Source: Planococcus beigongshangi (GTDB lineage Bacteria; Bacillota; Bacilli; Bacillales_A; Planococcaceae). Taken from it: a DNA stretch of 64,000 nucleotides. The stretch lies in assembly GCF_016820495.1 (NCBI RefSeq), contig NZ_JADHDU010000005.1, positions 83,351-147,350 of the forward strand. Direction: 5' to 3'. The position numbers and the translations under genes are program-made. Numbering within the stretch: the first letter of the stretch is position 1; each line of letters opens with the position of its first letter. Shown here piece after piece: positions 49,323 through 58,767 of the stretch. The notes beneath the pieces were generated by a model. It saw only the letters and a program-made list of their open reading frames with translations. It made no database searches and had not been told where the DNA came from.

Positions 49323-49336
49323 TCAACGTTTGATAT
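49323..49336 (-). repeat. Integrase arm-type motif, right copy
   Basis: Minus strand ATATCAAACGTTGA, identical to the motif at 35132-35145, 13 bp from the right attachment repeat. Confidence 0.65.
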
Positions 49337-49349
49337 TGCGTAAGGTTAT

Positions 49350-49449
49350 CGGCGGATTTACAATTGAAAATCCCAATGCCATCGCTTCATGCGGCTGTGG
49401 GACTTCGTTCCGCACTGCGAAAAAAGTGGGGACTCCGGAAAGCTGCTGA
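49350..49449 (+). repeat. Right attachment repeat (attR): duplicated 3' end of yutM
   Basis: Exact copy of 35017-35116. It carries the last 33 codons of yutM without the front of the gene, so it is a non-functional fragment. Before the island arrived this was the native end of yutM. Confidence 0.95.
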
Positions 49450-49467
49450 GCTGGATACGTACTCTGA

Positions 49468-49507
49468 AACCTTCTGTTCGCTCTGAATGCGGCAGAAGGT
49501 TTTTTGT
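49468..49507 (+). terminator. Original yutM terminator, now separated from its gene
   Basis: AACCTTCTG pairs with CAGAAGGTT around a 16-nt loop, followed by TTTTTG. It lies straight after attR, so it belonged to yutM before insertion. Confidence 0.8.
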
Positions 49508-49679
49508 GTTTTAAATGGAATAATCTGTTTACTCCGGGACAGTGAATATCCGGTGTTATCCAGTTGAAATAACATGGCAAAAGGGCTAATATAGAGTGTA
49601 GGAGTAAATTGGAAAGCGCTATAGATGATTTTACTGATTTTCCGATTTAAAAAATGACTCGAAGGTGGTTGCGATTAGA
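49508..49679. other. Upstream region of ndh
   Basis: AT-rich gap without a gene. No clear promoter picked out by eye. Confidence 0.4.
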
Positions 49680-50894
49680 TTGAAAAGACCGTCAATTTTA
49701 GTATTAGGAGCAGGGTATGGTGGATTGACCACTGTAGTAAACCTGCAAAAAATCATGGGAACAGACGAAGTCGACATCACGTTGATCAACAAGAACGAAT
49801 ACCATTACGAAAGCACTTGGCTTCATGAAGCTGCTGCCGGAACAATGACTCCGGAACAGGTGCGTTATGATGTTAAAGAAGTGATCGATCCGGGTAAAGT
49901 TACATTTGTACAGGCGACTGTCGAAAAAATCGATGTCGAAGGCAAAAAAGTCCTTACGGATAATGGCGAATATACATATGATTACATCGTCATTGGCCTT
50001 GGTTTCGAAGGTGAAACTTTCGGTATTGAAGGGCTTGATAAATACGCGCTGTCGATTGCAAACGTAAAAGCGGCCCGTTACATCCGTGAACATATCGAAT
50101 TCCAATTCGCTACATGGTCGACTGAGGAAGTCAAAGATGACAGCCGTTTGACGATCGTTGTAGGCGGTGCAGGATTCACTGGAATCGAGTTCCTTGGCGA
50201 ACTTGCAAACCGTGTACCTGAACTTTGCAAAGAATTTGATGTTCCGCGTGAAAAAGTGCGCGTTGTCTGCGTTGAAGCAGCACCAATGGTATTGCCAGGT
50301 TTCGATCCTGAATTGGTGAACTATGCAGTAGGGCATCTTGAGTCGAAAGGAATCGAGTTCTCAATCGGCACCCCGGTTGTTGAAGCTACTCCAGAAGGCG
50401 TTAACATCAAGAAAGGCGATGATGAATTCGAATTCATCAAAGCCGGCACAGTCGTTTGGGCAGCAGGCGTCCGCGGCAACAGACTGATCGAGTCTACGCC
50501 GATCGAAAACATGCGTGCTCGCGTTAAAGTCGAAAAAGATCTTCGTGCGCCAGGATTCTCTGATGTATTCATCGTCGGAGACTGTGCATTGATGATCAAT
50601 GAAGAAACAAATCGTCCATACCCGCCAACGGCTCAGATCGCTATGCAGCAGGCAGTGACTGCGGCAGGCAATATCAAAGCGTTGATCCAGGGACAGACGA
50701 CACAGGAATTTGTTCCTGATCTTAAAGGTACTGTATGTTCACTTGGTGAAGATGACGCAATCGGCGTTGTTTTCGGCAAAAAAGTTACGGGTAAACGTGC
50801 TTCATTCATGAAGAAAATGATTGATAACCGTGCATTATTGTTGATGGGCGGACCAAAGTTAGTCTTGAAAAAAGGTAAATTCAACGTACTATGA
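49680..50894 (+). CDS. ndh: Type II NADH dehydrogenase (NDH-2)
   Basis: 404 residues from the TTG at 49680, with AAGGTGG 11 nt upstream; the GTG at 49665 lies within that site. FAD-binding GxGxxG ([10 protein letters not shown]) at the N-terminus and NADH-binding [16 protein letters not shown] near residue 160, with [10 protein letters not shown] and the C-terminal membrane-associating segment of NDH-2. It passes electrons from NADH to menaquinone on the inner face of the membrane without pumping protons. Confidence 0.9.
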   Translation: MKRPSILVLGAGYGGLTTVVNLQKIMGTDEVDITLINKNEYHYESTWLHEAAAGTMTPEQVRYDVKEVIDPGKVTFVQATVEKIDVEGKKVLTDNGEYTYDYIVIGLGFEGETFGIEGLDKYALSIANVKAARYIREHIEFQFATWSTEEVKDDSRLTIVVGGAGFTGIEFLGELANRVPELCKEFDVPREKVRVVCVEAAPMVLPGFDPELVNYAVGHLESKGIEFSIGTPVVEATPEGVNIKKGDDEFEFIKAGTVVWAAGVRGNRLIESTPIENMRARVKVEKDLRAPGFSDVFIVGDCALMINEETNRPYPPTAQIAMQQAVTAAGNIKALIQGQTTQEFVPDLKGTVCSLGEDDAIGVVFGKKVTGKRASFMKKMIDNRALLLMGGPKLVLKKGKFNVL

Positions 50895-50901
50895 TCGCAT
50901 A

Positions 50902-50930
50902 TAAAAGCCTCCAGTTGGGGGCTTTTTCTT
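50902..50930 (+). terminator. Terminator of ndh
   Basis: AAAAGCCTCCA pairs with TTGGGGGCTTTTT (G-T pairs) with a very short loop. Confidence 0.85.
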
Positions 50931-51088
50931 TTGGAATCCGAAAAAGACAGAAAATTTCGTCTAAATTGTGAACTTTATAAATTATTTTAAATGTATGCGC
51001 TTACACTCTGCTTTAACTGTTGCTATAGTTTGATAGCCGTGATATATTATCAGAATATTATAACAATCAGCAGGAGGAGGTGTTTCGG

Positions 51089-51214
51089 ATGAAGAATGTC
51101 AAACAGGTTAAATCAGCGAACCAATGCCCTTATTGCGCAGGTAAAGGATATTTCCAATTGCGTTTGGGCGGATCGGAAACGTGCTCTTGCTGCTCGGGCT
51201 CAGGAAAAAAATAA
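51089..51214 (+). CDS. yuiA: YuiA family small zinc-finger protein
   Basis: 41 residues, too short for usual gene finders. CPYCAGKGYFQLRLGG then CSCCSGSGKK: two CxxCxGxG motifs like half of a DnaJ zinc finger. CAGGAGGAGG lies 8 nt before the ATG. Neighbouring yuiB and yuiD support the name. Function not established. Confidence 0.85.
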   Translation: MKNVKQVKSANQCPYCAGKGYFQLRLGGSETCSCCSGSGKK

Positions 51215-51225
51215 TACGGATCATT

Positions 51226-51262
51226 CTGAAAAACACGGCGCTCTCAGCGCCGTGTTTTTCAT
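51226..51262 (+). terminator. Terminator of yuiA
   Basis: AAAAACACGGCGCT pairs perfectly with AGCGCCGTGTTTTT around a 3-nt loop. Confidence 0.92.
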
Positions 51263-51401
51263 TTTGAAGGTGGGGGAAGCGGACAACTGAGTAAAAACTT
51301 GTTTGAGTATACGCCTGGGAAGGGTAAAATAAATCGTCTGTAAAATAGCATCTAGAAGGATCAACGAGGTGAAGGAACAGCATTAATAAGGAGAGGGTTT
51401 T

Positions 51402-52481
51402 ATGAAAAGAAGCTTAAAAATAGCCAGTGCCTTTATCGGGATTGTCGTCGGCGCTGGCTTCGCTTCAGGACAAGAGATTTTGCAGTACTTTACAAGCTTC
51501 GGTTATTGGGGGCTTGGCGGTGTTATTGTAGCGACCGCGCTATTCGGTTATATTGGGATGATTCTGACGCGTCTTGGGAGCCGTATGCAAACGACGTCCC
51601 ATGAAGATGTCGTCTACCGCATCAGTGGAAAATGGCTTGGCAAAGTGATTGACTATACATTGATTTTGACCTTATTCGGTATTTTGGTCGTCATGATTGC
51701 CGGAGCCGGCTCAATTTTTTCCCAGCAGTTCGGCCTTGCACCAGCATTTGGGCGTGGAATCATGATTGTGCTGGTCATCTTAACGATCATGATGAATGTG
51801 AAAAAAGTCATTACGATCATATCCAGTATTACGCCATTTTTAATCTTGATGGTCATAGGCATCGCCATCTACAGTGTGCTGACGATGGAGAGCAGTTTCA
51901 ATTCTCTCGACCCGGTGGCGAAAGAGCAGCTGTCTGCAACGCCAAACTGGCTATTATCGGCAGTCAACTATGTATCGCTTGCAATAGCGCTTGGAGCATC
52001 GATGTCGCTTGTTATGGGCGGCGCGGAAAAAGATGAAAAAGTGGCTGCCCGTGGCGGACTGATCGGCGGACTTGGTTTCGGCTTCATTATCCTGCTCAGT
52101 TATGCGGCGATATTTGCCAAAGTAGATGTTGTCGGAGGAGCAGATCTTCCGATGCTTGCAATCGGCGATAATATTTCACCGTTAATCGGCATTATCATGG
52201 CATTCATCATTTTCGCAATGATCTATAATACAGCGGTCAGCCTGCTGTTATCGTTCTCTGCCCGTTTCACGGAGATCGGCACCAAGAAGTACCGGATTTT
52301 TGTCATTATTGCAGGAATCATCGCTTTTGCACTCAGCTTTGCCGGCTTTACGACTTTAGTCAACTGGTTTTATCCAGTAGTCGGTTATCTGGGCTTGTTG
52401 CTGATCGGTGCATTAATTTTGGCCGATATCCGCAAGGTGGGAAAAAACAGCAGTTCAACTAATACTAAAGCCGCTGACTGA
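51402..52481 (+). CDS. YkvI-family membrane transporter
   Basis: 359 residues with about ten membrane helices. IASAFIGIVVGAGFASGQEI at the N-terminus is the signature of the YkvI family, distant members of the APC/LeuT-fold transporters. The unwound GAGFASG helix suggests sodium-coupled amino-acid-like transport. AAGGAGAGGG precedes the ATG. Substrate unknown. Confidence 0.85.
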   Translation: MKRSLKIASAFIGIVVGAGFASGQEILQYFTSFGYWGLGGVIVATALFGYIGMILTRLGSRMQTTSHEDVVYRISGKWLGKVIDYTLILTLFGILVVMIAGAGSIFSQQFGLAPAFGRGIMIVLVILTIMMNVKKVITIISSITPFLILMVIGIAIYSVLTMESSFNSLDPVAKEQLSATPNWLLSAVNYVSLAIALGASMSLVMGGAEKDEKVAARGGLIGGLGFGFIILLSYAAIFAKVDVVGGADLPMLAIGDNISPLIGIIMAFIIFAMIYNTAVSLLLSFSARFTEIGTKKYRIFVIIAGIIAFALSFAGFTTLVNWFYPVVGYLGLLLIGALILADIRKVGKNSSSTNTKAAD

Positions 52482-52581
52482 GAGCAGGCTTGTGTCAATG
52501 TCATGAACTATGGCCTGCCGGATTGAAAGGCTTCGGTATTTCGGTTAAACTGATGTAGGGAATATCGGAGGTTAAAATACT

Positions 52582-52911
52582 ATGAACAGTTCATTCACTA
52601 TTGTCCAATTGATTATTTCAATGCTTTTATTTTATGTAATGTTTTTCGGTATCGGTTTTCTGCTGAATATGCTGCTTCGCATGACTTGGCTTATGGCGAT
52701 TGTTTACCCGGTTGTCATTTTACTTGTTATTGATGATGTAGGGGTATTTGATTATTTCACCAATCCGGGTGAATCATTCTCGATGCTCGGTGATACGATT
52801 ACATCTCTTACCGGAACGGATATCGCTGTTCTGCTATCAGGATTTGCAGGAGCAATCACGGCAGGTATTGTAATGAAATTACTCCGGAAAAGCGGTTACC
52901 AGATGTTTTAA
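52582..52911 (+). CDS. yuiB: YuiB family membrane protein
   Basis: 109 residues with three membrane helices (IISMLLFYVMFFGIGFLLNM; AIVYPVVILLVIDDVGVFDY; IAVLLSGFAGAITAGIVMKL). Matches Bacillus YuiB in sequence style and place. GGAGGTT precedes the ATG. Function unknown. Confidence 0.8.
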   Translation: MNSSFTIVQLIISMLLFYVMFFGIGFLLNMLLRMTWLMAIVYPVVILLVIDDVGVFDYFTNPGESFSMLGDTITSLTGTDIAVLLSGFAGAITAGIVMKLLRKSGYQMF

Positions 52912-52912
52912 C

Positions 52913-52953
52913 AAAAAATCCGTACGGTCTATGCAGACCGTACGGATTTTTCT
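52913..52953 (+). terminator. Terminator of yuiB (bidirectional)
   Basis: AAAAATCCGTACGGTCT pairs perfectly with AGACCGTACGGATTTTT around the loop atgc. Confidence 0.93.
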
Positions 52954-52989
52954 GTTGTCTATCAAGATCTAACTTCTTTAATCATTTCG

Positions 52990-53085
52990 CTCTAGGCGGA
53001 CGCATTCCGCAGGGAGCGGCCTGAGCCTCCTCAGTCGCTTTGCTCCCTGCGGGGTCTCAGAAGTCGCCGCCTTCCGCATCAATCA
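52990..53085. repeat. GC-rich imperfect palindromic intergenic repeat
   Basis: gcggacgcattccgcagggag and ctccctgcggggtctcagaa form a long imperfect palindrome around cctgagcctcctcagtcgc. It looks like the dispersed repeats common between genes in Planococcus-like genomes. Only one full copy is in this window, with related fragments near 63.6 and 63.9 kb. Confidence 0.6.
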
Positions 53086-53243
53086 GGTTAGTACAAAAAA
53101 GGATATGATTGGGTTTCATTATATAAAATTAACCATCGATTCCTTTATGGAAAACATCCTAAAATATGGAGCAAAACAGCGAAGGCGCGCAGGGGACCAA
53201 GCTCCGCGCAAGCCCAACGGTTTTGCGGCATATCTTACATTTT
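53086..53243. other. Gap before yuiD end
   Basis: AT-rich then a GC-rich patch (cagcgaaggcgcgcaggggacc at about 53176) similar in feel to the palindromic repeats. A 65-codon frame here runs antisense into yuiD and is not supported. Confidence 0.35.
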
Positions 53244-53720
53244 TTATAGAATCAAATTGTATACAAGCACAGAAATCGCAATTCCCGTCAAGGCTCCCAT
53301 AAAGACTTCGCTCGGCTTATGGCCGAGAAGCGTTTTTAATTCCTCGATTTTTTCTTCTTCTTTCTTATTGGACCAGTCTCTTGTTTCATTCATGAATAGC
53401 TGCAGGTCGCTCCGCAGCTTATTGATGGTCAAAGCCTGCTGGCCAGCCTGGAACCTCACACCAGTGGCGTCATACATCGTGATGACGGCAAACATGGTGG
53501 AGACAGCGAAAATCGTTGAACCGACACCGTGTTCATAAGCGACAGCGGTTGTCAGCGACGTCACTGCTGCGGAATGTGAACTCGGCATTCCACCGGTTGA
53601 AGTAAAGAGTCCCCAATTCAATTCCCTCGTAACGGCATATTGGATCGGTATTTTTATAAACTGGGCAAAGACGATTGCAAAGAGGGCAATCATTAATGGG
53701 GCATTTGAGAAAAGTTCCAT
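53244..53720 (-). CDS. yuiD: YuiD divergent PAP2-family membrane protein
   Basis: 158 residues. GGMPSSHSAAVTSLTTAVAY is the PAP2 phosphatase motif PSSHSA, with YDATGVRFQAGQQA following; four membrane helices. Divergent PAP2/acid phosphatase-like proteins of this sort are widespread in bacteria and chloroplasts; substrate unknown. Convergent with the yuiB direction, divergent from pepA. Confidence 0.9.
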   Translation of the reverse strand: MELFSNAPLMIALFAIVFAQFIKIPIQYAVTRELNWGLFTSTGGMPSSHSAAVTSLTTAVAYEHGVGSTIFAVSTMFAVITMYDATGVRFQAGQQALTINKLRSDLQLFMNETRDWSNKKEEEKIEELKTLLGHKPSEVFMGALTGIAISVLVYNLIL

Positions 53721-53870
53721 TCAACTATCAACCTCTCAGATGAAATCTTATGTTTCAGTATAGCATAAATTTGCTTTTTTCTTCGAGAGCAAACAATTTC
53801 GCCTGTCGAACTACTATGTCTCTGAATTACATGCTAAACTGAAAAAGAACCTATTTAGAGGAGGAGACTT

Positions 53871-55364
53871 ATGAATATTTCAATACAGAGCAATGGACAG
53901 TCGAGCAACGCAGAAATCTTGATCGTCGGCCTTACGCGCCATCCTGAAAATACGAAAGGATGGGAAGAATTCTCTCAGCGTTTTGACGGCAAATTGCAGG
54001 AATGGACGAAAAACGATTTGTCTTTCGATAAGAAAGCGATCATTACATACCCGAGCCTGTCAGGCGATATTCCGCGCGTCATGTTCATCGGCATGGACGA
54101 CCGCAAAAAAACGGACGAAGAGGATTTGCGTTCAGCTTTCGGATTGGCAGGGAAGGAATTGGCGAAGAAGAAGGTCAAGCACGCTGCAATCTATCTTGAG
54201 TCGTTCCAGAATGAGCAAATCAGTGCGGAAGATGCGGCTTATCTTGCGGCAGAAGGCATTGGCATGGGGCTCTACAGCTTTGACGATTATAAAACTTCAT
54301 CGAATGAAGCGGATATCCGTTTAGAGCATCTTGAACTTTTGAGTGATGAAACCGAAGGTGATATTGAAGCTGCTGCTAAAATCGGAGGCATCTTCGCAGA
54401 TGCTGTAAACGAAGCCCGTACATTGGTCAATATGCCGGGCAATATCCTGACGGCGACGGCGCTGGCTGACTATGCGGCAGAGATGGGCAAAGAATACGGC
54501 TTTGAGATGGACATCCTCGACAAAGCGCAAATGGAAGAGCTTGGTATGGGCGCGATTCTGGCGGTCAATCAGGGATCGGTTGAAGAGCCGCGTCTGATTG
54601 TCATGAAATACAAAGCGACGGAAGGATTTGAAGATCCACTGGCACTTGTCGGAAAAGGGATCACTTTCGATACAGGCGGTTATTCACTGAAGCCGAAAGA
54701 CGGCATTGTCGGCATGAAAGGCGATATGGGAGGAGCTGCGGCAGTCCTTGGCGCGATGAAAATCATCGGTGAGATGAAACCTGCGAAAAACGTCATTGCT
54801 GTGATTGCATCGACGGATAACATGGTTTCAGGCAACGCGTTCAAACCGGATGATGTCATAACCTCACTCAGCGGCAAGACAATCGAGATCTTGAACACGG
54901 ATGCCGAGGGGCGTCTGGTGCTTGCGGATTCCGTCACTTATGCCAAACAGCTTGGTGCAACGCGCATTATTGATGTGGCAACGCTGACTGGCGGCGTCAT
55001 CGTCGCTCTAGGTATGGATAAAACGGGGGCATTGACAAATGATGAAGCATTTTTTGAGGAATTTCTGGAAGCATCTGCAGAGACCGGGGAATTTGTCTGG
55101 CGCCTGCCGCTGACAGAGAATGATAAAAAACGTCTTCGCAAAAGCGATGTCGCGGACCTTAACAACTCACCGGGACGCGACGGCCATATGATTTTCGGCG
55201 GAGGTTTCGTCGGTGAATTCGTCGAGAACACGCCGTGGATCCACTTGGATATTGCAGGAACTTCGTTTACTTCTGCGCCGTATGATCTTGGTCCAAAAGG
55301 TGGTACTGGTGCCATGGTCAGAACGTTGGCGATGATGGTGGAAAGTTTATCTGAAGAAAAATAA
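53871..55364 (+). CDS. pepA: Leucyl aminopeptidase (M17 family)
   Basis: 497 residues, standard length. Metal and catalytic motifs: GKGITFDTGGYSLKPKDGIV, MKGDMGGAAAVLG and the signature NTDAEGRLVLAD. A cytosolic hexameric aminopeptidase that removes N-terminal residues from peptides. GGAGGAG precedes the ATG. Corresponds to yuiE in the Bacillus order. Confidence 0.95.
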   Translation: MNISIQSNGQSSNAEILIVGLTRHPENTKGWEEFSQRFDGKLQEWTKNDLSFDKKAIITYPSLSGDIPRVMFIGMDDRKKTDEEDLRSAFGLAGKELAKKKVKHAAIYLESFQNEQISAEDAAYLAAEGIGMGLYSFDDYKTSSNEADIRLEHLELLSDETEGDIEAAAKIGGIFADAVNEARTLVNMPGNILTATALADYAAEMGKEYGFEMDILDKAQMEELGMGAILAVNQGSVEEPRLIVMKYKATEGFEDPLALVGKGITFDTGGYSLKPKDGIVGMKGDMGGAAAVLGAMKIIGEMKPAKNVIAVIASTDNMVSGNAFKPDDVITSLSGKTIEILNTDAEGRLVLADSVTYAKQLGATRIIDVATLTGGVIVALGMDKTGALTNDEAFFEEFLEASAETGEFVWRLPLTENDKKRLRKSDVADLNNSPGRDGHMIFGGGFVGEFVENTPWIHLDIAGTSFTSAPYDLGPKGGTGAMVRTLAMMVESLSEEK

Positions 55365-55376
55365 AGAAAGAATATA

Positions 55377-55416
55377 GAAAAAACCTGCAGTCTTATTCGT
55401 CTGCAGGTTTTTTTGA
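55377..55416. terminator. Bidirectional terminator between pepA and mrpG
   Basis: AAAAAACCTGCAG pairs with CTGCAGGTTTTTTT around tcttattcgt. It lies between convergent pepA and mrpG and overlaps the mrpG stop region. Confidence 0.9.
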
Positions 55417-55776
55417 TGCGAATCTTTTTTTCTTTTTCTTCACGGCAGGTCCCAAATCGTCACGAACTGTTTCATCTGCGACTTTAATGCCTGAAATATA
55501 GGCAGCGCGGCCGATCAGATGACCTCCGACAGGAGCAGTTATGAACAGGAAGACGATTGCGATGACCATTTGTGTGTTGAATATGCCTTCAACCAGCCAG
55601 AAGTGAAGGAAGGTTCCAAATAATATGGCCAAAACACCCAGTGTAGAACTTTTTGAAGCAGCATGCGTCCGGGTATAGACATCAGGCAGCCTCACAAGCC
55701 CAAGGGCTGTAACGGCACTGAAAAGGACACCTGTGCTGATTAGAACGATAATGAGGATATTAACGATTGTCGTCAC
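55393..55776 (-). CDS. mrpG: Mrp Na+/H+ antiporter subunit G
   Basis: 127 residues from the GTG at 55776, chosen because GGAGAGA lies upstream and the length then matches other MrpG (about 124). Three membrane helices; GLVRLPDVYTRTHAASKSST is the MnhG/PhaG signature. A lysine-rich C-terminus follows. Last gene of the seven-gene operon. Confidence 0.9.
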   Translation of the reverse strand: MTTIVNILIIVLISTGVLFSAVTALGLVRLPDVYTRTHAASKSSTLGVLAILFGTFLHFWLVEGIFNTQMVIAIVFLFITAPVGGHLIGRAAYISGIKVADETVRDDLGPAVKKKKKRFASKKPADE

Positions 55777-56041
55777 GATCGAAAATCTCTCCTCTCTCGA
55801 TGAATTTAGCAAAGGCTGCTGTACCTATGAAGGAAAGGATACTCAGCAGCAAAATGATTTCAAGGAAGAACTCAGTTTCGCTGATCAATGAAAGAAGAGC
55901 GACTATCGACACAAGGCTGATGCCAATAGCATCCAGTGCCACTACCCGATCGGCAACGGTAGGCCCTTTAATCAGCCGGAACAGCAAGCCTGCGAATGCG
56001 AGGCTGACTATTGCCAGCGCAATCCAATAAAACATCATCAT
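55760..56041 (-). CDS. mrpF: Mrp antiporter subunit F
   Basis: 93 residues, three helices. LLFRLIKGPTVADRVVALDA is the family signature. It overlaps mrpE by 4 nt and mrpG by 17 nt. Confidence 0.93.
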   Translation of the reverse strand: MMMFYWIALAIVSLAFAGLLFRLIKGPTVADRVVALDAIGISLVSIVALLSLISETEFFLEIILLLSILSFIGTAAFAKFIERGEIFDRDDNR

Positions 56042-56517
56042 GGCCGGCTCACCTCCGATATGGCACGTTCAAATGTATTTTTTATCGAAGACACAGCCTC
56101 ATCTATATCCTTGAAGTCTAATGCATGGATATAAAGTCTGGTTTGATCATCGGAGATTCCGACGACGAGTGTGCCTGGGGTCAAAGTGATTAAACTTGCA
56201 AGCAGGGTGATTTCCCAATCCCGCTTCAACTCTGTTTCCATTTCAAATATTGCAGGCTTGATATCCATTCTCGGCCGAAGGACAATCCGTAGGACCTGAA
56301 CACTTGATAAGACCAATTCCTTCAGGAACAGGGCCGTCAACGACAGAACCGCCCAGACCCGGGTAAGATACAATCTTCCTGAAAAAAACCGGCGCATCAG
56401 GATGATGATGGCCAAGCCCACGAGAAAGCCGATGGCGAATCCTGCAGGAGTAAAGGAAACGGTCATGAACATCCAGATGAATGCCAGGAAGAAATTCAAT
56501 AGGATTTGTGAAGACAT
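56038..56517 (-). CDS. mrpE: Mrp antiporter subunit E
   Basis: 159 residues from the ATG at 56517, 9 nt from AGGAG; an ATG two codons upstream is also possible. N-terminal membrane helices and a cytoplasmic C-terminal half with LASLITLTPGTLVVGISDDQ, the MrpE signature. Needed for complex stability in Bacillus. Confidence 0.92.
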   Translation of the reverse strand: MSSQILLNFFLAFIWMFMTVSFTPAGFAIGFLVGLAIIILMRRFFSGRLYLTRVWAVLSLTALFLKELVLSSVQVLRIVLRPRMDIKPAIFEMETELKRDWEITLLASLITLTPGTLVVGISDDQTRLYIHALDFKDIDEAVSSIKNTFERAISEVSRP

Positions 56518-56523
56518 TGTCAT

Positions 56524-58005
56524 CTACTCCTTCAATACCGCTTCGATATAAAGCGATGGATTCAGCAGCACTTCAGTGGCATCCATTATGAATGGCATGA
56601 AGAGTTCCGCACCGACTCCGAATACTACTGTTATGGCAACCAGAATAATCGAAGGAATCAGCATAGCCCGGTATGCTGATTTTTTAAGTGGTTTTGTTTC
56701 AACGGGTTCACCCCAGAAAGCATAGATGAATATGCGGACCGCGCTTAATAGCACAATGAGGCTTGTCGCAAGGATGACGATGCTTCCCCAGAACTGAGGG
56801 CCTTCGAATCCGCCTTGGACAATGAGCAGTTTGCCAGGGAACCCGCTTAGCGGCGGGATGCCGGCAATGCCGAATGCCGCTACAAGATAAGTCCATCCAA
56901 GAAGCGGATATGTTTTCATCAGCCCGCCCATTTGACGGAGGTTCGATGTACCGAAAATGACGGCGACAATTCCGACAAGGAAGAATAATGCCGCTTTGAT
57001 CATCATGTCATGGATCAGATACAAAATCGAACCGGTCACACCGGCTTCGTTCATCTGGGAGACCCCGAACAGAATGACGCCGACGGCAATGATGATGTTG
57101 TAAATGATGATTTTCTTGACGTCAAAGTATGCAAGGGCGCCTACACATCCTGCCAGTATGGTCAGGATCGCGATTATAGCCAATAACTCATGGGTGAAAC
57201 CGATATTCATAGTAAAGAACAGCGTGTATGTACGCATGATGGCATATACTCCGACTTTCGTAAGCAAAGCACCGAACAAGGCCAGTATAGGCATTGGAGG
57301 TGCGTGGTACGAACCTGGCAGCCAGAAATACAGAGGAAAAATCGCTGCTTTAAAACCGAATACGACCAGGAACATCACAGCAATAACCGTCAATAGGCCC
57401 GTGTCTTCAATCTGCGGTATTTTAACCGCAAGATCTGCCATGTTCAGCGTCCCGGTCACTGAATAGAGAAGTGCGACAGACGCTACGAATAGAGCGGATG
57501 AAATGATATTGACCAGCAGGTATTTTATGGATTCACGAAGCTGTTGGCGCTGGCCCCCGTGGGATATCAACATATAGGAAGCCATCAGCAGAACTTCGAC
57601 AAAAACGAATAAGTTGAATATGTCGCCAGTCGTGAATGCACCGTTTACACCGGTCATCAGGAACAATACGGCCGGATAATAGAATGATTGTTCACGCTTC
57701 AGGCCGATTGTTGGGAAGCTGTATAGGATGACAAACAGCACGATCAAAGATGTGGTGGCCACCAGCAGGGCAGAAAATAGGTCGGACACCATCGAAATGC
57801 CGAACGGTGCCGGCCAGCTGCCGAGCGTAACCACTTGGATGCCATCATTGAACACTTTATATATCAGGAAAAACGAAGCTGCCAGTGTGGCAATTGTTCC
57901 GATCAGTGCAATCATCCGTTGCATTTTTATCTTATTCGGGAACAGCATCAGAACCGTTGCAACTATCAGGGGAATTAAGATCGGAAACAATAATAAGTTA
58001 CTCAT
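56524..58005 (-). CDS. mrpD: Mrp antiporter subunit D
   Basis: 493 residues, about 14 helices, homologous to the NuoM/N proton-pumping subunits. [20 protein letters not shown] and the conserved lysine/glutamate helices of the channel are present. Essential for Na+(Li+)/H+ exchange. It overlaps mrpC by 8 nt. Confidence 0.95.
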   Translation of the reverse strand: MSNLLLFPILIPLIVATVLMLFPNKIKMQRMIALIGTIATLAASFFLIYKVFNDGIQVVTLGSWPAPFGISMVSDLFSALLVATTSLIVLFVILYSFPTIGLKREQSFYYPAVLFLMTGVNGAFTTGDIFNLFVFVEVLLMASYMLISHGGQRQQLRESIKYLLVNIISSALFVASVALLYSVTGTLNMADLAVKIPQIEDTGLLTVIAVMFLVVFGFKAAIFPLYFWLPGSYHAPPMPILALFGALLTKVGVYAIMRTYTLFFTMNIGFTHELLAIIAILTILAGCVGALAYFDVKKIIIYNIIIAVGVILFGVSQMNEAGVTGSILYLIHDMMIKAALFFLVGIVAVIFGTSNLRQMGGLMKTYPLLGWTYLVAAFGIAGIPPLSGFPGKLLIVQGGFEGPQFWGSIVILATSLIVLLSAVRIFIYAFWGEPVETKPLKKSAYRAMLIPSIILVAITVVFGVGAELFMPFIMDATEVLLNPSLYIEAVLKE

Positions 58006-58345
58006 GGTCTTCAGTTCCTTTCAATAATTCCATATTGTCTGTGCCGAGTTCCTGATATGCCCGGTATGCGACAACGAGAAAAAAAGATGTAACAGCAAAT
58101 GAAATGACAATTGCTGTCAGGATCAAAGCTTGTGGCAGGGGATCTGCGTAATCCGAAACTGCCACGCCCTCGGCAACGACCGGAGGCGCGCTTCCACCAA
58201 GTCCGCCCATCGTCAACAGCAGCAAATGTGCGCCGTGGCTGAGCAGGCCAGTACCAATGATGATGCGTATCAAACTTTTCGAAAGCATAAGATAAACAGC
58301 TGCCATGAATAAAAAGCCGATGACAACCGACATGATAATTTCCAT
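57998..58345 (-). CDS. mrpC: Mrp antiporter subunit C
   Basis: 115 residues, NuoK-like with three helices ([40 protein letters not shown]). It overlaps mrpB by one base and mrpD by 8 nt. Confidence 0.95.
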   Translation of the reverse strand: MEIIMSVVIGFLFMAAVYLMLSKSLIRIIIGTGLLSHGAHLLLLTMGGLGGSAPPVVAEGVAVSDYADPLPQALILTAIVISFAVTSFFLVVAYRAYQELGTDNMELLKGTEDHE

Positions 58346-58767
58346 TATTCATCCTCTCCAATCGTTTGAATAATGGTCATCGTAACGCCGACAACAACCA
58401 AATAGACTCCTACATCAAACAGCAGAGCTGAATGCAGGGAAGTTTCACCGAACAGCGGCAAATCGAAATAATCATAAGCATGTGTAAAGAAGGGTACGTC
58501 AAATACGATGGATGCCGAAGCTGTAGCGATGGCTATCAGCAATCCGACCGCAGACAAAACAACATAATTGATCGGCAGGATCTTCTTCACCGTATCAATT
58601 CCGAAAGCCAGCATCAATAATACGATGGCGCTGGTTGTCAGCAATCCGCCGATGAATCCGCCGCCCGGCGTATAATGTCCCGCGAAGAAGATGTGGACAG
58701 CGAACATCAGGATGATGAACGTCACAACTTTTGTAGCGGTTTTAAGCATTACATCATTTGTTTTCAT
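58345..58767 (-). CDS. mrpB: Mrp antiporter subunit B
   Basis: 140 residues, four helices. [20 protein letters not shown] is the MnhB signature. It overlaps mrpA by 14 nt. Confidence 0.95.
   Translation of the reverse strand: MKTNDVMLKTATKVVTFIILMFAVHIFFAGHYTPGGGFIGGLLTTSAIVLLMLAFGIDTVKKILPINYVVLSAVGLLIAIATASASIVFDVPFFTHAYDYFDLPLFGETSLHSALLFDVGVYLVVVGVTMTIIQTIGEDE

Larger units (their letters stand above)
35017..49449 (+). mobile_element. 14.3 kb integrative island, phage-satellite-like, inserted in the 3' end of yutM
   Basis: Bounded by 100-bp identical direct repeats (35017-35116 and 49350-49449). Just inside each repeat is the motif ATATCAAACGTTGA, direct at 35132-35145 and inverted at 49323-49336, likely integrase arm sites. 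Contents in order: tyrosine integrase, winged-helix protein, AbiTii/membrane pair, XRE switch, cobalamin riboswitch with microprotein, inverted 200-bp repeats around a P-loop protein, XRE regulator, coiled-coil protein, TerL and TerS, and a second tyrosine recombinase. No portal, capsid, tail or lysis genes. The size and plan resemble phage-inducible chromosomal islands, but a worn-down prophage or plasmid-phage hybrid is not excluded. Confidence 0.9.

Noticed and set aside
49323..49580. Minus-strand frame over attR and the yutM terminator
   Set aside because: Antisense of the duplicated yutM end and its terminator; no ribosome site.
53105..53302. 65-codon plus-strand frame before yuiD end
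   Set aside because: It runs antisense into yuiD, has no ribosome site and an unlikely composition.
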